From: JAWKOK01 sp963765875 | GTDB lineage: Bacteria; Chloroflexota; Anaerolineae; Caldilineales; Caldilineaceae | DNA length: 64,000 nt | NCBI GenBank assembly: GCA_963765875.1 | Contig: CAVXYK010000017.1 | Location: forward strand, 383,711 to 447,710 | Reading direction: 5' to 3' | Shown here: positions 8,438 through 19,026 of the stretch, piece by piece | How positions within the stretch are numbered: the stretch's first letter is position 1 | Layout of the letters: the number at the start of each line of letters is the position of its first letter | The notes under the pieces: generated by a model | Seen by the model: the letters and a program-made list of their open reading frames with translations, nothing else | Told to the model about the DNA's origin: nothing | Databases searched by the model: none | Position numbers and translations under genes: made by a program

Positions 8438-9889
8438 ATGTCGTTGAATATTACTACCGAACCGATGGATGACCGCCAACTGTCTGTAGCCGTTGAGGTC
8501 GAAGAGCAGCGGGTCGATGGCCAGTTGCGCAAATCAGCTCGCAAGCTCGCCCGAGATTATCGTATTCCGGGCTTTCGCAAAGGCAAGGCTCCCTACGACA
8601 TCGTCGTCCAATTTCTCGGTCTCCAGACGCTTTACAACGAGTTCCTGGATGAGCTGGGACAGCAGGTCTATGTCGAGGCGCTGGAGGAGACCGAGATCGC
8701 TCCATACGCTCAAGCCTCGTTAGAGAATATCGACTTCGAACCGCTGGTCTACAAATTCATTGTGCCGCTGGAGCCTGAACTTGACCTGGGCGACTATCGT
8801 TCACTGCGCGTCGAGGAAGAGCCGGCTGAAGTCGATGAAGAAGCCGTCACCCAGCGACTGGATGCGTACCTCGAAGAGTACGCCGGTTGGCAAGAGACCG
8901 AACGCCCTAGCGAGTATGGCGACATGCTGAATATTGACGTCAAAAGCGTCATCGTTGCTGAAGAAGGGTCCGATGAGGAAGATATCATCGTTCTCGAAGA
9001 GACCGACTGGGATGTGACGCCGGACGAAGAGGATCCCATGGAACCTGCCGGTTTTGATGAGGCGCTTCTGGGTCTGACACCGGGTGAAGAGAAGGCCTTC
9101 TCGCTGGATTGGCCGGAAGACGGCCAGAGCATCTATGCCGGCAAGACGGCCAATTTCAGCGTCAAGCTCAACAGCCTTCAGGCCTACGAGAAGCCCGAGC
9201 TGAATGATGAGTTTGCTCAGCTTGTCGGTCCAGAATTTGAAACGCTTGACGACCTGATGGCCAACATTCGTGAGACATTGGCAGAACAGGCTGAGGCCGA
9301 AGCCAAGAACGCCTACCTCGAGAAGGCCCTCGACGCTGTCCTCGAACAGACCACCATGTCCTATCCGCCGGCTGTTGTCGAGGATCAGATCGACAGCATG
9401 TTGAACGAATTGGCACAGCAGTTACGCCAATACGGCATTGAGGATATCGCCGCCTACTTCGAGCAGACCGGTCAGTCGGTTGAGCAATATCGAGAGTCTG
9501 TCCGTGAGCAGGCGGTCAAGGTTGCTGAGCGCAACCTGATCATCTCCGAACTATGGAGACTGGAACAGATCAAGGTTGAAGACGAAGACATTGAGGCAAA
9601 GATCGTCGAGATCGTAGGCGAACCTGAAGAGGGCGAAGAGCTTGACGAGAGCCGGCAGAATCTGGCCGACATGTTACGCGCTTCCGGCCAATCGATTCTA
9701 GATGCCCAGATCCTCCAGGAGAAGTCCCTGGACCGACTTTTGGCCATTGTTCGAGGCGAAGAGGTCCCGGAGCTTTCAGAAGAGATTGACGAAGAGATTG
9801 AAGAAGCGGTAGAAGAAGAGATTGAAGGCGAGGAGTCTTCAGAAGACGCAGAAGAAGATGACTCTACTGAAAGTTCAGACGAAGACTAA
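8438..9889 (+). CDS. tig: Trigger factor chaperone
   Basis: The 483-residue ribosome-associated chaperone binds nascent chains at the exit tunnel. The N-terminal ribosome-binding domain has the family signature KLARDYRIPGFRKGKAP (about residues 33-49). The PPIase-like domain (about 150-250) and the helical C-domain (YPPAVVEDQIDSMLNELAQQL) follow. The end is unusual: about 40 residues composed almost only of Glu, Asp and Ser (EEIDEEIEEAVEEEIEGEE and on). The ATG at 8438 is chosen because GAGGAAACC precedes it and the family N-terminus begins there. tig, clpP and clpX in this order is a widespread bacterial arrangement that links folding to proteolysis. Confidence 0.96.
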   Translation: MSLNITTEPMDDRQLSVAVEVEEQRVDGQLRKSARKLARDYRIPGFRKGKAPYDIVVQFLGLQTLYNEFLDELGQQVYVEALEETEIAPYAQASLENIDFEPLVYKFIVPLEPELDLGDYRSLRVEEEPAEVDEEAVTQRLDAYLEEYAGWQETERPSEYGDMLNIDVKSVIVAEEGSDEEDIIVLEETDWDVTPDEEDPMEPAGFDEALLGLTPGEEKAFSLDWPEDGQSIYAGKTANFSVKLNSLQAYEKPELNDEFAQLVGPEFETLDDLMANIRETLAEQAEAEAKNAYLEKALDAVLEQTTMSYPPAVVEDQIDSMLNELAQQLRQYGIEDIAAYFEQTGQSVEQYRESVREQAVKVAERNLIISELWRLEQIKVEDEDIEAKIVEIVGEPEEGEELDESRQNLADMLRASGQSILDAQILQEKSLDRLLAIVRGEEVPELSEEIDEEIEEAVEEEIEGEESSEDAEEDDSTESSDED

Positions 9890-10105
9890 CGCAACGCAAA
9901 CGTGCAAGCGGAGGCGGCTTACATTCGTAGGACCGTCCACTGGCTAGAGTATGGGTGTCTAGATAGATTCGCGAAGTGCTGGTAAATTCGGGGGTTGCTC
10001 TTTGTCCGATAAGATATCGTCGGTACGTCTGCCGACAGAGCGGTTGGACAAGAGACCGAATAGAGCGTACGCATTCGTGAAAGAAAATCCAATGGAGAAA
10101 TAGCC

Positions 10106-10777
10106 ATGATTAACCCAACCGATATGGTCCCGATGGTCATCGACAACAGTAGTCGTGGCGAACGGGCCTATGACATCTTTAGTCTGTTGCTGAAGGAACG
10201 GATCGTCTTCCTGGGCACGCCCATCAATGATCAGGTCGCCAACGTCATTCTGGCCCAGTTGCTCTACCTGAACAGCGAAGATCCGAATCAGCCCATCAAC
10301 ATGTACATCAACAGCCCCGGCGGCAGCATCTATGCCGGCCTGGCCATCTACGACACGATGCAGATGATCCCGGCGCCGGTTCACACCTTCGCTGTCGGCG
10401 TAACTGCCAGCATGGGCACTGTGCTGCTGGCAGCCGGCGCCAAGGGCAAGCGCCACGCACTGCCTCACTCGACGATCCATCTGCACCCGGCCTCCAGCGG
10501 CGCACAGGGTTACACGGAAGATGTGCGCATCGCCTTCCGCGAACAGGAACGTGTTCAGACCCAGCTGTTTTACCTGGTCGGCAAGCATACCGGCCACGAT
10601 TGGAAACAGATCGAACAGGATTTTGAGCGCGATCGTTATATGAACGCCATCGAGGCCCAAGAATACGGACTGGTCGATGAAGTCCTAGGCGACACGAGTG
10701 ACATCGTGTTGGTTCAGGACGGAGATATCGTCGTGCCGGAACCCAATTCAGATGACAGTCAGAACGGGGCCGGTTAG
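10106..10777 (+). CDS. clpP: ATP-dependent Clp protease proteolytic subunit
   Basis: The 223-residue serine protease forms the tetradecameric chamber served by ClpX. The catalytic triad is visible: S102 in GVTASMG, H127 in STIHLHP (25 residues after the serine, as in E. coli), and D176 in FERDRYM. NSPGGSIYAGLAIYDTM is the conserved oxyanion-region block. The IHLHP sequence differs from the more usual MIHQP around the catalytic histidine but keeps the spacing. The N-terminus reads MINPTDMVPMVIDNSSRGER, typical of the family. It lies 216 bases after tig and 109 before clpX. Confidence 0.97.
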   Translation: MINPTDMVPMVIDNSSRGERAYDIFSLLLKERIVFLGTPINDQVANVILAQLLYLNSEDPNQPINMYINSPGGSIYAGLAIYDTMQMIPAPVHTFAVGVTASMGTVLLAAGAKGKRHALPHSTIHLHPASSGAQGYTEDVRIAFREQERVQTQLFYLVGKHTGHDWKQIEQDFERDRYMNAIEAQEYGLVDEVLGDTSDIVLVQDGDIVVPEPNSDDSQNGAG

Positions 10778-10811
10778 CCTGCACTGGTTCAAGACCAAAA
10801 AGTCTACTATG

Positions 10812-10858
10812 CTGCGTACTACATACCGATTGACTTGAGAATGGTATGCAGTACGCAG
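10812..10858. repeat. Inverted repeat between clpP and clpX
   Basis: CTGCGTACTACATACC (10812-10827) and GGTATGCAGTACGCAG (10843-10858) pair over 16 bases with one G-U-type mismatch and a 15-base loop. It fills much of the 109-base gap and could separate or balance the two transcripts. Its base composition resembles the hairpin at 2147-2220. Confidence 0.7.
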
Positions 10859-10886
10859 TTTTGTGTGAAAGAAGAGTACGGTACCA

Positions 10887-12407
10887 ATGTCAGACATCCT
10901 AGCAAGCGACAACCTGAATTGCTCCTTCTGCGGGAAGCCTGCATCCGACGTGCAGCGTTTAATCCCTGGGGAAGAAGACGCCTATATTTGCGACGAGTGC
11001 ATCCTGCTCGGGCTGGAGATTCTCGCTGAGGACGGCATCATCGGTGCAGGACACGGAGTCGATCCGACGATTGATGGGCCACGAACAATCCCCAGCCCAA
11101 GGGAGATCGTCGATCATCTGGATCAGTACGTTATCGGCCAGGATCGCGCCAAGAAGGTCCTTTCGGTTGCAGTATACAATCACTACAAGCGGGTCTTTGG
11201 GCTGCGTTCGGGCGAGGAGAGAGAGGCAGGTCTTGCCGACCCAGGTGCCGGAGCCGATGAGACGGCCGAAGTATCTGACCTAGCGCTTGAAGATAAAGAT
11301 CTGGGTGATGAAGATCTGGCAGCTGTCGAACTGGCAAAGAGCAACGTGCTCCTGATCGGCTCTACCGGCAGCGGCAAAACGCTGCTCGCCCAGACGCTGG
11401 CCAGGCTGCTTCAGGTCCCGTTCACCATCGCCGACGCCACTTCTTTGACGGAAGCAGGCTACGTCGGAGAAGACGTCGAGACCATCCTCGTCGGTCTGCT
11501 TCAAGCTGCCGATTGGGATCCGGAGCGGGCCGCCTACGGGATCGTCTACGTTGACGAGATCGATAAAATCGCGCGCAAGGGTGGCGACAATCCCAGCATC
11601 ACACGTGATGTCAGCGGCGAAGGCGTGCAGCAGGCATTGCTCAAGATCATTGAAGGTACCGTCGCCAATGTGCCGCCGGCCGGCTCGGGTCGCAAGCATC
11701 CTCAACAGGAGTTCATTCAGCTCGATACAACCAACGTGCTATTCATCTGTGGCGGCTCATTCGCTCACCTGGGAGATGTCGTGCGTCGACGGATGCAACA
11801 ACGCGCCTCTATGGGTTTTGTCGCCGACAACCTTGAGCCGGTCACAGAACAGGTCGCACGCCTGCATGCAGAGCATGAACCGACCCATGAGTTGCCCACG
11901 GATCCGATCGAGCGCCAACGCGAGACGAAGATCCAGAAACTGGAGAAGGACAGTCGGGAAGAGAGCTTCTACCTCTCACGCGTCATGCCCGACGACCTGC
12001 TGGGTTTCGGCCTGATTCCCGAGTTCATCGGACGCTTGCCCGTAGTGGCCGATCTCGTGGCGTTAGACAGAGATATTCTGGTCCGCATCATGACTGAGCC
12101 CAAAAATAGCGTGGTTCGCCAGTTCCAGCGGCTCTTTGCCATGGATGGCGTCGAGCTGGAATTCGAGCAATCAGCACTGGAGGCCGTCGCCACTGAGGCC
12201 TTCCTGCGCCGTACAGGCGCCCGTGGCCTGCGTAGCATCGTCGAGACCGCGCTGCTGGACATCATGTATGAAGCGCCGAGCCGTAAGGATATTGCCCGCT
12301 GCGTGGTAACGCCGGCGGTCTTCACCGACGATGCACTCCCCGACCTCTACAATGCACAGGGGAAATGCATCAGTCTGGATGATGATAGCCTGCGATCAGC
12401 AGCATAG
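10887..12407 (+). CDS. clpX: ClpX ATPase subunit of the Clp protease, with two insertions
   Basis: ClpX unfolds substrates and feeds them to ClpP. The N-terminal zinc-binding domain has C12, C15, C35 and C38 (CSFCGK, CDEC). The AAA+ core has Walker A GSTGSGKT at 158-165, Walker B VYVDEIDK from about 220, and the GLIPEFIGRLPV sensor region. The C-domain ends with the RTGARGLRSIVE block. At 506 residues it is about 80 longer than E. coli ClpX. One acidic insertion of roughly 45 residues (about 107-150) lies just before Walker A, and a charged one of about 40 residues (about 315-355) lies before the sensor-2 side. The reading frame is unbroken, so these look like real lineage-specific insertions. 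Confidence 0.95.
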   Translation: MSDILASDNLNCSFCGKPASDVQRLIPGEEDAYICDECILLGLEILAEDGIIGAGHGVDPTIDGPRTIPSPREIVDHLDQYVIGQDRAKKVLSVAVYNHYKRVFGLRSGEEREAGLADPGAGADETAEVSDLALEDKDLGDEDLAAVELAKSNVLLIGSTGSGKTLLAQTLARLLQVPFTIADATSLTEAGYVGEDVETILVGLLQAADWDPERAAYGIVYVDEIDKIARKGGDNPSITRDVSGEGVQQALLKIIEGTVANVPPAGSGRKHPQQEFIQLDTTNVLFICGGSFAHLGDVVRRRMQQRASMGFVADNLEPVTEQVARLHAEHEPTHELPTDPIERQRETKIQKLEKDSREESFYLSRVMPDDLLGFGLIPEFIGRLPVVADLVALDRDILVRIMTEPKNSVVRQFQRLFAMDGVELEFEQSALEAVATEAFLRRTGARGLRSIVETALLDIMYEAPSRKDIARCVVTPAVFTDDALPDLYNAQGKCISLDDDSLRSAA

Positions 12408-12458
12408 CGACAGAGAGTCACAAGCCTGATATGAACAGCAGGCTAGACGAAGAACCGT

Positions 12459-12493
12459 GCAGCGCCCGACATCAGACTGATGTCGGGCGCTGC
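12459..12493. terminator. Terminator-like hairpin after clpX
   Basis: GCAGCGCCCGACATCA at 12459-12474 and its perfect complement at 12478-12493 enclose a three-base loop. The stem is very stable, but no T-run follows. Confidence 0.7.
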
Positions 12494-12563
12494 TGATCAT
12501 GGTCCTAGTGAGCCTCCTAGCGCCCCCAAGAGAGTCTCACGATCTCAGACATTCCGCAGGCTA

Positions 12564-12572
12564 TGCTATAAT
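12564..12572 (+). promoter_or_regulatory. Extended -10 promoter of fbp
   Basis: TGCTATAAT is a perfect extended -10 element, 46 bases upstream of the fbp start. No clear -35 is seen at 17 bases, which is normal for this promoter class. Confidence 0.6.
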
Positions 12573-12617
12573 CCCAGCATCCACAGGAAGCCAACCCACT
12601 AGCAGACCGGGGAGCGA

Positions 12618-13649
12618 ATGATGACGACGAATCGGCAGTTCGATCAGCAGATCACGACCATCGAACGATTCATCTTTGACGAGCAACAGGGTCATCCCGA
12701 GGCATCGGGCGCCCTGACCAGCATCCTCTATGACATGGCATTGGCTGCCAAACTCATCGCCAGCAACACGACACACGCCGGCCTGGCCGAGATCCTGGGC
12801 AGCACCGGTGAGGAAAACGTGCAGGGCGAGCAAGTTCAGAAACTCGACCAGTACGCCGAACGCACCATCTTCCGTATGAATGACCATACCGGTCGTCTGG
12901 CGGTCATGGCCTCCGAAGAGGAAGAGGAAATCATCCCGATTCCATCCAACTTCCCCATCGGCAACTACGTTCTGGTCTACGATCCGTTGGACGGATCATC
13001 CAATATCGACTATAACGTGAGCATCGGCACGGTCTTTGCGATTTTCCGACGCGTCACCGAGAGTGGTCCAGGCACGCTGGATGATTGCCTGCAAAGCGCC
13101 GAGAACATCGTGGCCGCCGGCTATATCATCTACGGCTCCAGCACCATGATGGTCTACTCAACCGGTCAAGGCGTCCATGGCTTCACGTTAGACCCGCGTA
13201 TCGGCGAATTCCTGCTCTCCCACCCCTACATCCGCGTCCCGAAAACGCCAACATATTACAGCGTGAACCAGGGTAACGAGCACTTCTGGAGTGAAGGTGT
13301 ACAGAAGTTTACCGATTGGATACAGGGCGAGGAAGGGGCCGACAAGGATATTTCGCTGCGCTATATAGGCTCGTTGGTCGCCGACTTCCACCGCAATCTA
13401 TTGACCGGCGGCATCTTCTACTATCCCGCAGACACCAAGGATCCAGAGAAGCCGGTCGGCAAGCTTCGTCTGCTCTATGAATGCGGTCCGCTCGCTTTCC
13501 TGGCCGAACAGGCAGGCGGCTACGCGTCGGACGGGACCCAATCGATCATGAAAATCAAGCCGACCAGCCTACACCAGCGCGTGCCGCTCTTCATCGGCAA
13601 CCGGGACCTAGTCAAAAAAGCCGAAGAGTTCATTGCCCAATACGGATGA
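12618..13649 (+). CDS. fbp: Fructose-1,6-bisphosphatase, class I
   Basis: The 343-residue enzyme removes the C1 phosphate of fructose 1,6-bisphosphate in gluconeogenesis or the Calvin cycle. Family motifs are YDPLDGSSNIDYNVSIGTVF (from about residue 121; metal and substrate binding), ASEEEEE just before it, and ADFHRNLLTGGIFYYP and LLYECGPLAFLAEQAGG near the C-terminus. Length and order match class I enzymes. The ATG at 12618 is preceded by GGGGAGCG; a second ATG follows directly. The gene has its own extended -10 promoter and ends at a strong bidirectional terminator. Confidence 0.97.
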   Translation: MMTTNRQFDQQITTIERFIFDEQQGHPEASGALTSILYDMALAAKLIASNTTHAGLAEILGSTGEENVQGEQVQKLDQYAERTIFRMNDHTGRLAVMASEEEEEIIPIPSNFPIGNYVLVYDPLDGSSNIDYNVSIGTVFAIFRRVTESGPGTLDDCLQSAENIVAAGYIIYGSSTMMVYSTGQGVHGFTLDPRIGEFLLSHPYIRVPKTPTYYSVNQGNEHFWSEGVQKFTDWIQGEEGADKDISLRYIGSLVADFHRNLLTGGIFYYPADTKDPEKPVGKLRLLYECGPLAFLAEQAGGYASDGTQSIMKIKPTSLHQRVPLFIGNRDLVKKAEEFIAQYG

Positions 13650-13662
13650 TGTAAATCATCGC

Positions 13663-13712
13663 ACAAAAAAGGAAGCGGTGTCAGGACATCCTGACACCGC
13701 TTCCTTTTTTGT
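13663..13712. terminator. Bidirectional intrinsic terminator between fbp and the next gene
   Basis: A perfect stem from ACAAAAAAGGAAGCGGTG and on to its complement, with a two-base loop, and A- and T-runs on the two sides. It serves convergent fbp (+) and the membrane protein gene (-). Confidence 0.92.
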
Positions 13713-13735
13713 TGAAATCATGTGATACGGTTCAA

Positions 13736-14272
13736 TCAATTCCAGGTGTAGACTGCCTTGGTCTCAGGCAGCTCGGAAAGATTCTCAAAGTCATGTCCAT
13801 CAGCGGCTAGACCGGCCTTGGAGAGCACCAAGGCCATCAGATCCGGATTGTAGTCCCGATCCTCGCGCTGAATATTGCCCTCGCCCGGCAGGTCATAGTA
13901 TACGCGCATCTGTGCATCGCTGTAATCGCCGTCCGAACGACTCACAACAACATCGGCACGCACAATACTGTCCCATTCCCAGGTCTTTGTGGGTTCCCAG
14001 AAACGGAAATAGTCCTTGATGATCAAGGCTTCGTCCGTGATCTCGTAGGTTTCGTAGATATCGATAAGCCCGATATAGACGAAGAGCGCGCCCCAAATTG
14101 CGAAGACCCAAGCCAACGCCTCAGCAAAGAAGACCTCAGTCAGTCCCATCATCGGTGCTATCCCGCCGGCAGCGATTAATGCCAGACCAGGGACCAGGTT
14201 CCGACTCGACCCGGAAAATTTCACTGACTGGGAATCTGTAGCCGCTGGATTTGCCTGTGCAATGCCTGCCAT
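13736..14272 (-). CDS. Membrane protein with two TM segments and a PH-like C-terminal region, unknown
   Basis: The 178-residue product has a polar N-terminus (residues 1-25), then two hydrophobic segments (LVPGLALIAAGGIAPMMGL and LAWVFAIWGALFVYIGLI, about 26-70). The rest is soluble: DEALIIKDYFRFWEPTKTWEWDSIVRADVVVS resembles the strand pattern of bacterial PH-like domains that follow two membrane segments, but no diagnostic residue is available. Function unknown. It is transcribed alone, towards the shared terminator at 13663-13712. Confidence 0.6.
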   Translation of the reverse strand: MAGIAQANPAATDSQSVKFSGSSRNLVPGLALIAAGGIAPMMGLTEVFFAEALAWVFAIWGALFVYIGLIDIYETYEITDEALIIKDYFRFWEPTKTWEWDSIVRADVVVSRSDGDYSDAQMRVYYDLPGEGNIQREDRDYNPDLMALVLSKAGLAADGHDFENLSELPETKAVYTWN

Positions 14273-14505
14273 GGGGACGCCTCCCGATGTTCAAGAACTT
14301 ATATGAACGCTGTTGAATATTAAACTAGCCTGGGATACTTGAGACGGAACAGGATCCATAGAAAGCGGAACCTATTTGTCTCGTAACTGAATCATAGTAT
14401 AGCGACAAATTGAGTGCACCCCAAATTTACGTTGTAGAAGAACGGAAATCAGGTTCCTATCTGTGGCAAAAACGGCATCCTACAATGGTTTCGTCATTCG
14501 CTCCT

Positions 14506-15882
14506 TCACCCAGCGACCAGTCGATACCCGCGTCCGCGCACGGTGGTGAGAAATCTCGGATTGCCGTGATCGGGTTCGACCTTCTGGCGCAGGCGGCTGA
14601 TCAGCTTTTCGATGCGTGCGTCATCAACCTCATCGACATAGTCGTCGCCCCACACGTTCGTGACAATGTCATACTTGCCCACGATTTTGTCAGCGTTCTG
14701 AAAGAGCAATAACATGAGCCGATATTCCAGATTGGTCAACGTTTCGACCGGCGCACCATTGACAATCACTTCGCCACTGTCGATATCGACCCACAACGTC
14801 GACTCGTTCGGCGGTGTCCCAATTGCCTTTCGCTGGATAAATTCAGTCAGAAGCCGACAAAACGGTACATGCTGACCATTGAGTTCAAGCAAAATATGGC
14901 GACGCAGCAGATTGTCCAATACCGCCGATACGGGCTCGCCATTGGGCTCGAAGAGCTTCAGCAATTCGGTCTGTTCGCTCTCATCGCATCCGCTCCAGAT
15001 TTTCTCGCATTCGAGTGAGAGCGTTACATCGCCCCGCAACCGGCCGATCACGCTGCGATGCAAGGCCACACGTTCCAACGAATCGTCCCCCGGATTTCCT
15101 GCAGCGTCCAGGGCAGCATCTAGAATCCGACAGATACCCTCCAACAAGCGCGGGTGTCCGCCGCCCCATTCATAGATAAAATCCACATCGACGGCTGTGA
15201 AAGGCGGCTCAAAGGCTTCAACATACCGCCGGATCAACCGCTCTCCATCGCCACGCGTGAGCGGAGCCAAATACCACCGCCGATGGCTGAACAACTCACA
15301 GAATTCGCTGCAATGGTCCTCAGCCCGCTGATCGGTCAAAGGCAGGCCGGTCGCCGTCACGTAGGCAAGCTTGTTGGGGCGGCGATCTCTCATTGCCCGC
15401 AGGTTGAGAAATACACGTGAGTGAATGCTGGTGAATGGTTCGTCGAACTCGTCCAAGAGCAGGACCAACTTGCGATCGGTTGCCCGCATCACGGCATTGA
15501 GTCCTTGATTGAAGCTCAAGGGCACTTGGAAGTCAGACGCCGGTGCAGCCAAGGTGCGATAGGCCTTGATCAACTCGGCATTGTCCACAAACTCGTGGCT
15601 ACTCTCCTGCAGACATCGCAGCACCAGTTCATAGAACCCTTGATCGCTGAGATCCAACATCCGATTACAGTCGATATAGATGGGCAAGAATTCCTGGCCG
15701 GCTTCGCCCAATTCTTGGGTCCAAACAGCGGGTTGCGCCAGCAGCTGCAGCAGTGCCGACTTACCGATGTTGCTAAAGCCGATGATCTCAACACATTGCA
15801 TGGCATACAGAGATTGAATGACGTGATGAACGTCAGGGCGGCGCATATAGCCGCCGTCGGTCAAGCGCAGTGTGTCAGGCAT
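14506..15882 (-). CDS. AAA-type ATPase with C-terminal OmpR/PhoB winged-helix domain
   Basis: The 458-residue protein joins an NTPase to a DNA-binding domain. The P-loop is GFSNIGKS (35-42), Walker B is LVLLLDEFDEPF (D144, E145), and sensor-like segments follow. Residues about 370-458 form a winged helix of the OmpR/PhoB type (LTNLEYRLMLLLFQNADKIV, RIEKLISRLRQKV, and FLTTVRGRGYRLV). There is no receiver domain, so control is presumably by nucleotide state or a partner rather than by a histidine kinase. The ATG at 15882 has GAGGAGAGAG upstream on the minus strand; longer in-frame reading further upstream has no coding character. It is a single-gene transcript facing away from the molybdoenzyme at 16670. 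Confidence 0.85.
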   Translation of the reverse strand: MPDTLRLTDGGYMRRPDVHHVIQSLYAMQCVEIIGFSNIGKSALLQLLAQPAVWTQELGEAGQEFLPIYIDCNRMLDLSDQGFYELVLRCLQESSHEFVDNAELIKAYRTLAAPASDFQVPLSFNQGLNAVMRATDRKLVLLLDEFDEPFTSIHSRVFLNLRAMRDRRPNKLAYVTATGLPLTDQRAEDHCSEFCELFSHRRWYLAPLTRGDGERLIRRYVEAFEPPFTAVDVDFIYEWGGGHPRLLEGICRILDAALDAAGNPGDDSLERVALHRSVIGRLRGDVTLSLECEKIWSGCDESEQTELLKLFEPNGEPVSAVLDNLLRRHILLELNGQHVPFCRLLTEFIQRKAIGTPPNESTLWVDIDSGEVIVNGAPVETLTNLEYRLMLLLFQNADKIVGKYDIVTNVWGDDYVDEVDDARIEKLISRLRQKVEPDHGNPRFLTTVRGRGYRLVAG

Positions 15883-16157
15883 TCTTTCTCTCTCCTCAGT
15901 GGGAATTGTCCGGGCAGGCGCAATTTCAGCTGCCGAACAAGCCCTGAAAAAGTCTGCCCGAGCAGTATAGCATAGCGACGAAGTCTGCGCGCCTCGAAGT
16001 CGGCGTGCTTCGAAGTATTGGCGCATCGAAATACAGGCACACATCGTTTCGGCGCACATCCTTTGCCGAGTCGCACGCCCTCTGATAGAGTAGGTCTTTG
16101 ATAGAATAGCGTATCCTATCAGACAGATATGCCGTTATAGGCCAATGCAGGAAAATA

Positions 16158-16224
16158 ATGATCCACGAAGGGTCACGAATTTCAGCCTTCTTCGTGAATC
16201 TTTGTGTCCTTCGTGGATCATTGT
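16158..16224. repeat. Inverted repeat with CACGAA units
   Basis: AATGATCCACGAAGG at the left end pairs exactly with CCTTCGTGGATCATT at the right end. Inside, CACGAAGGGT-CACGAATTT shows the 10-base spacing also seen at 29891, 40711 and elsewhere. Confidence 0.65.
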
Positions 16225-16435
16225 TTCTTTGGATTCGCCTTAGGCAGTAACCAACTGACCATCGGCGTTGACTTGCCTTCATCCGTGGCTAAGTAGAAGC
16301 CTATCGGTCGTTACAACAAAGTGCCGGGAACTTCCCGATACTATACTCCCGTCAGATTGAAAACTACAGTTCAAGAGCTGGTTTCGTAGAAGCAACAATG
16401 CATGTCATCCGTTCACGAAGTGGGCGCAAAGCGCT

Positions 16436-16486
16436 AACGCAGTGAGGAATCTTGACGCCACCGATCTCAGGATTCCTCACTGCGTT
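16436..16486. repeat. Palindromic repeat, 16-bp stem
   Basis: AACGCAGTGAGGAATC (16436-16451) and its exact complement (16471-16486) enclose a 19-base loop. The right arm continues into CGGAATGACAG, a sequence type commonly seen as interspersed palindromes in bacterial genomes. Confidence 0.7.
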
Positions 16487-16669
16487 CGGAATGACAGAGT
16501 AACTTCTCGATCCAAAGGCTGCATCGCCGAACCGCAGGTTTCAAGCTGATCTCAGTTTAGAGCGTCGAAATCAGTGTCAATTCGCTCACTTTGGTGCATA
16601 AGTCCCCGGCACTTTTTTCGCACCAATCGCGACTTCCTGCGAAAGATCATACGTATTTTCGGAGAAACT

Positions 16670-18922
<2,253 letters not shown>

Positions 18923-19026
18923 GGGACTAGAGATTGAGGGATTGAGGCAGGTCGATGAATATCAAAATCTTCGGGCGAAGGCCATACTCTCTCAATCCCA
19001 CCCCATTGCCTCACCCCTTTCCTCCA

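Larger units (their letters stand above)
15883..16669. other. Long intergenic region rich in repeats
   Basis: About 790 bases between divergent genes. It holds an inverted repeat of CACGAA units (16158-16224), a copy of a short repeat shared with 51000 (16312-16345), a 16-bp stem palindrome (16436-16486) and a second copy of the shared repeat in opposite orientation (16603-16618). No gene is apparent. Confidence 0.6.
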
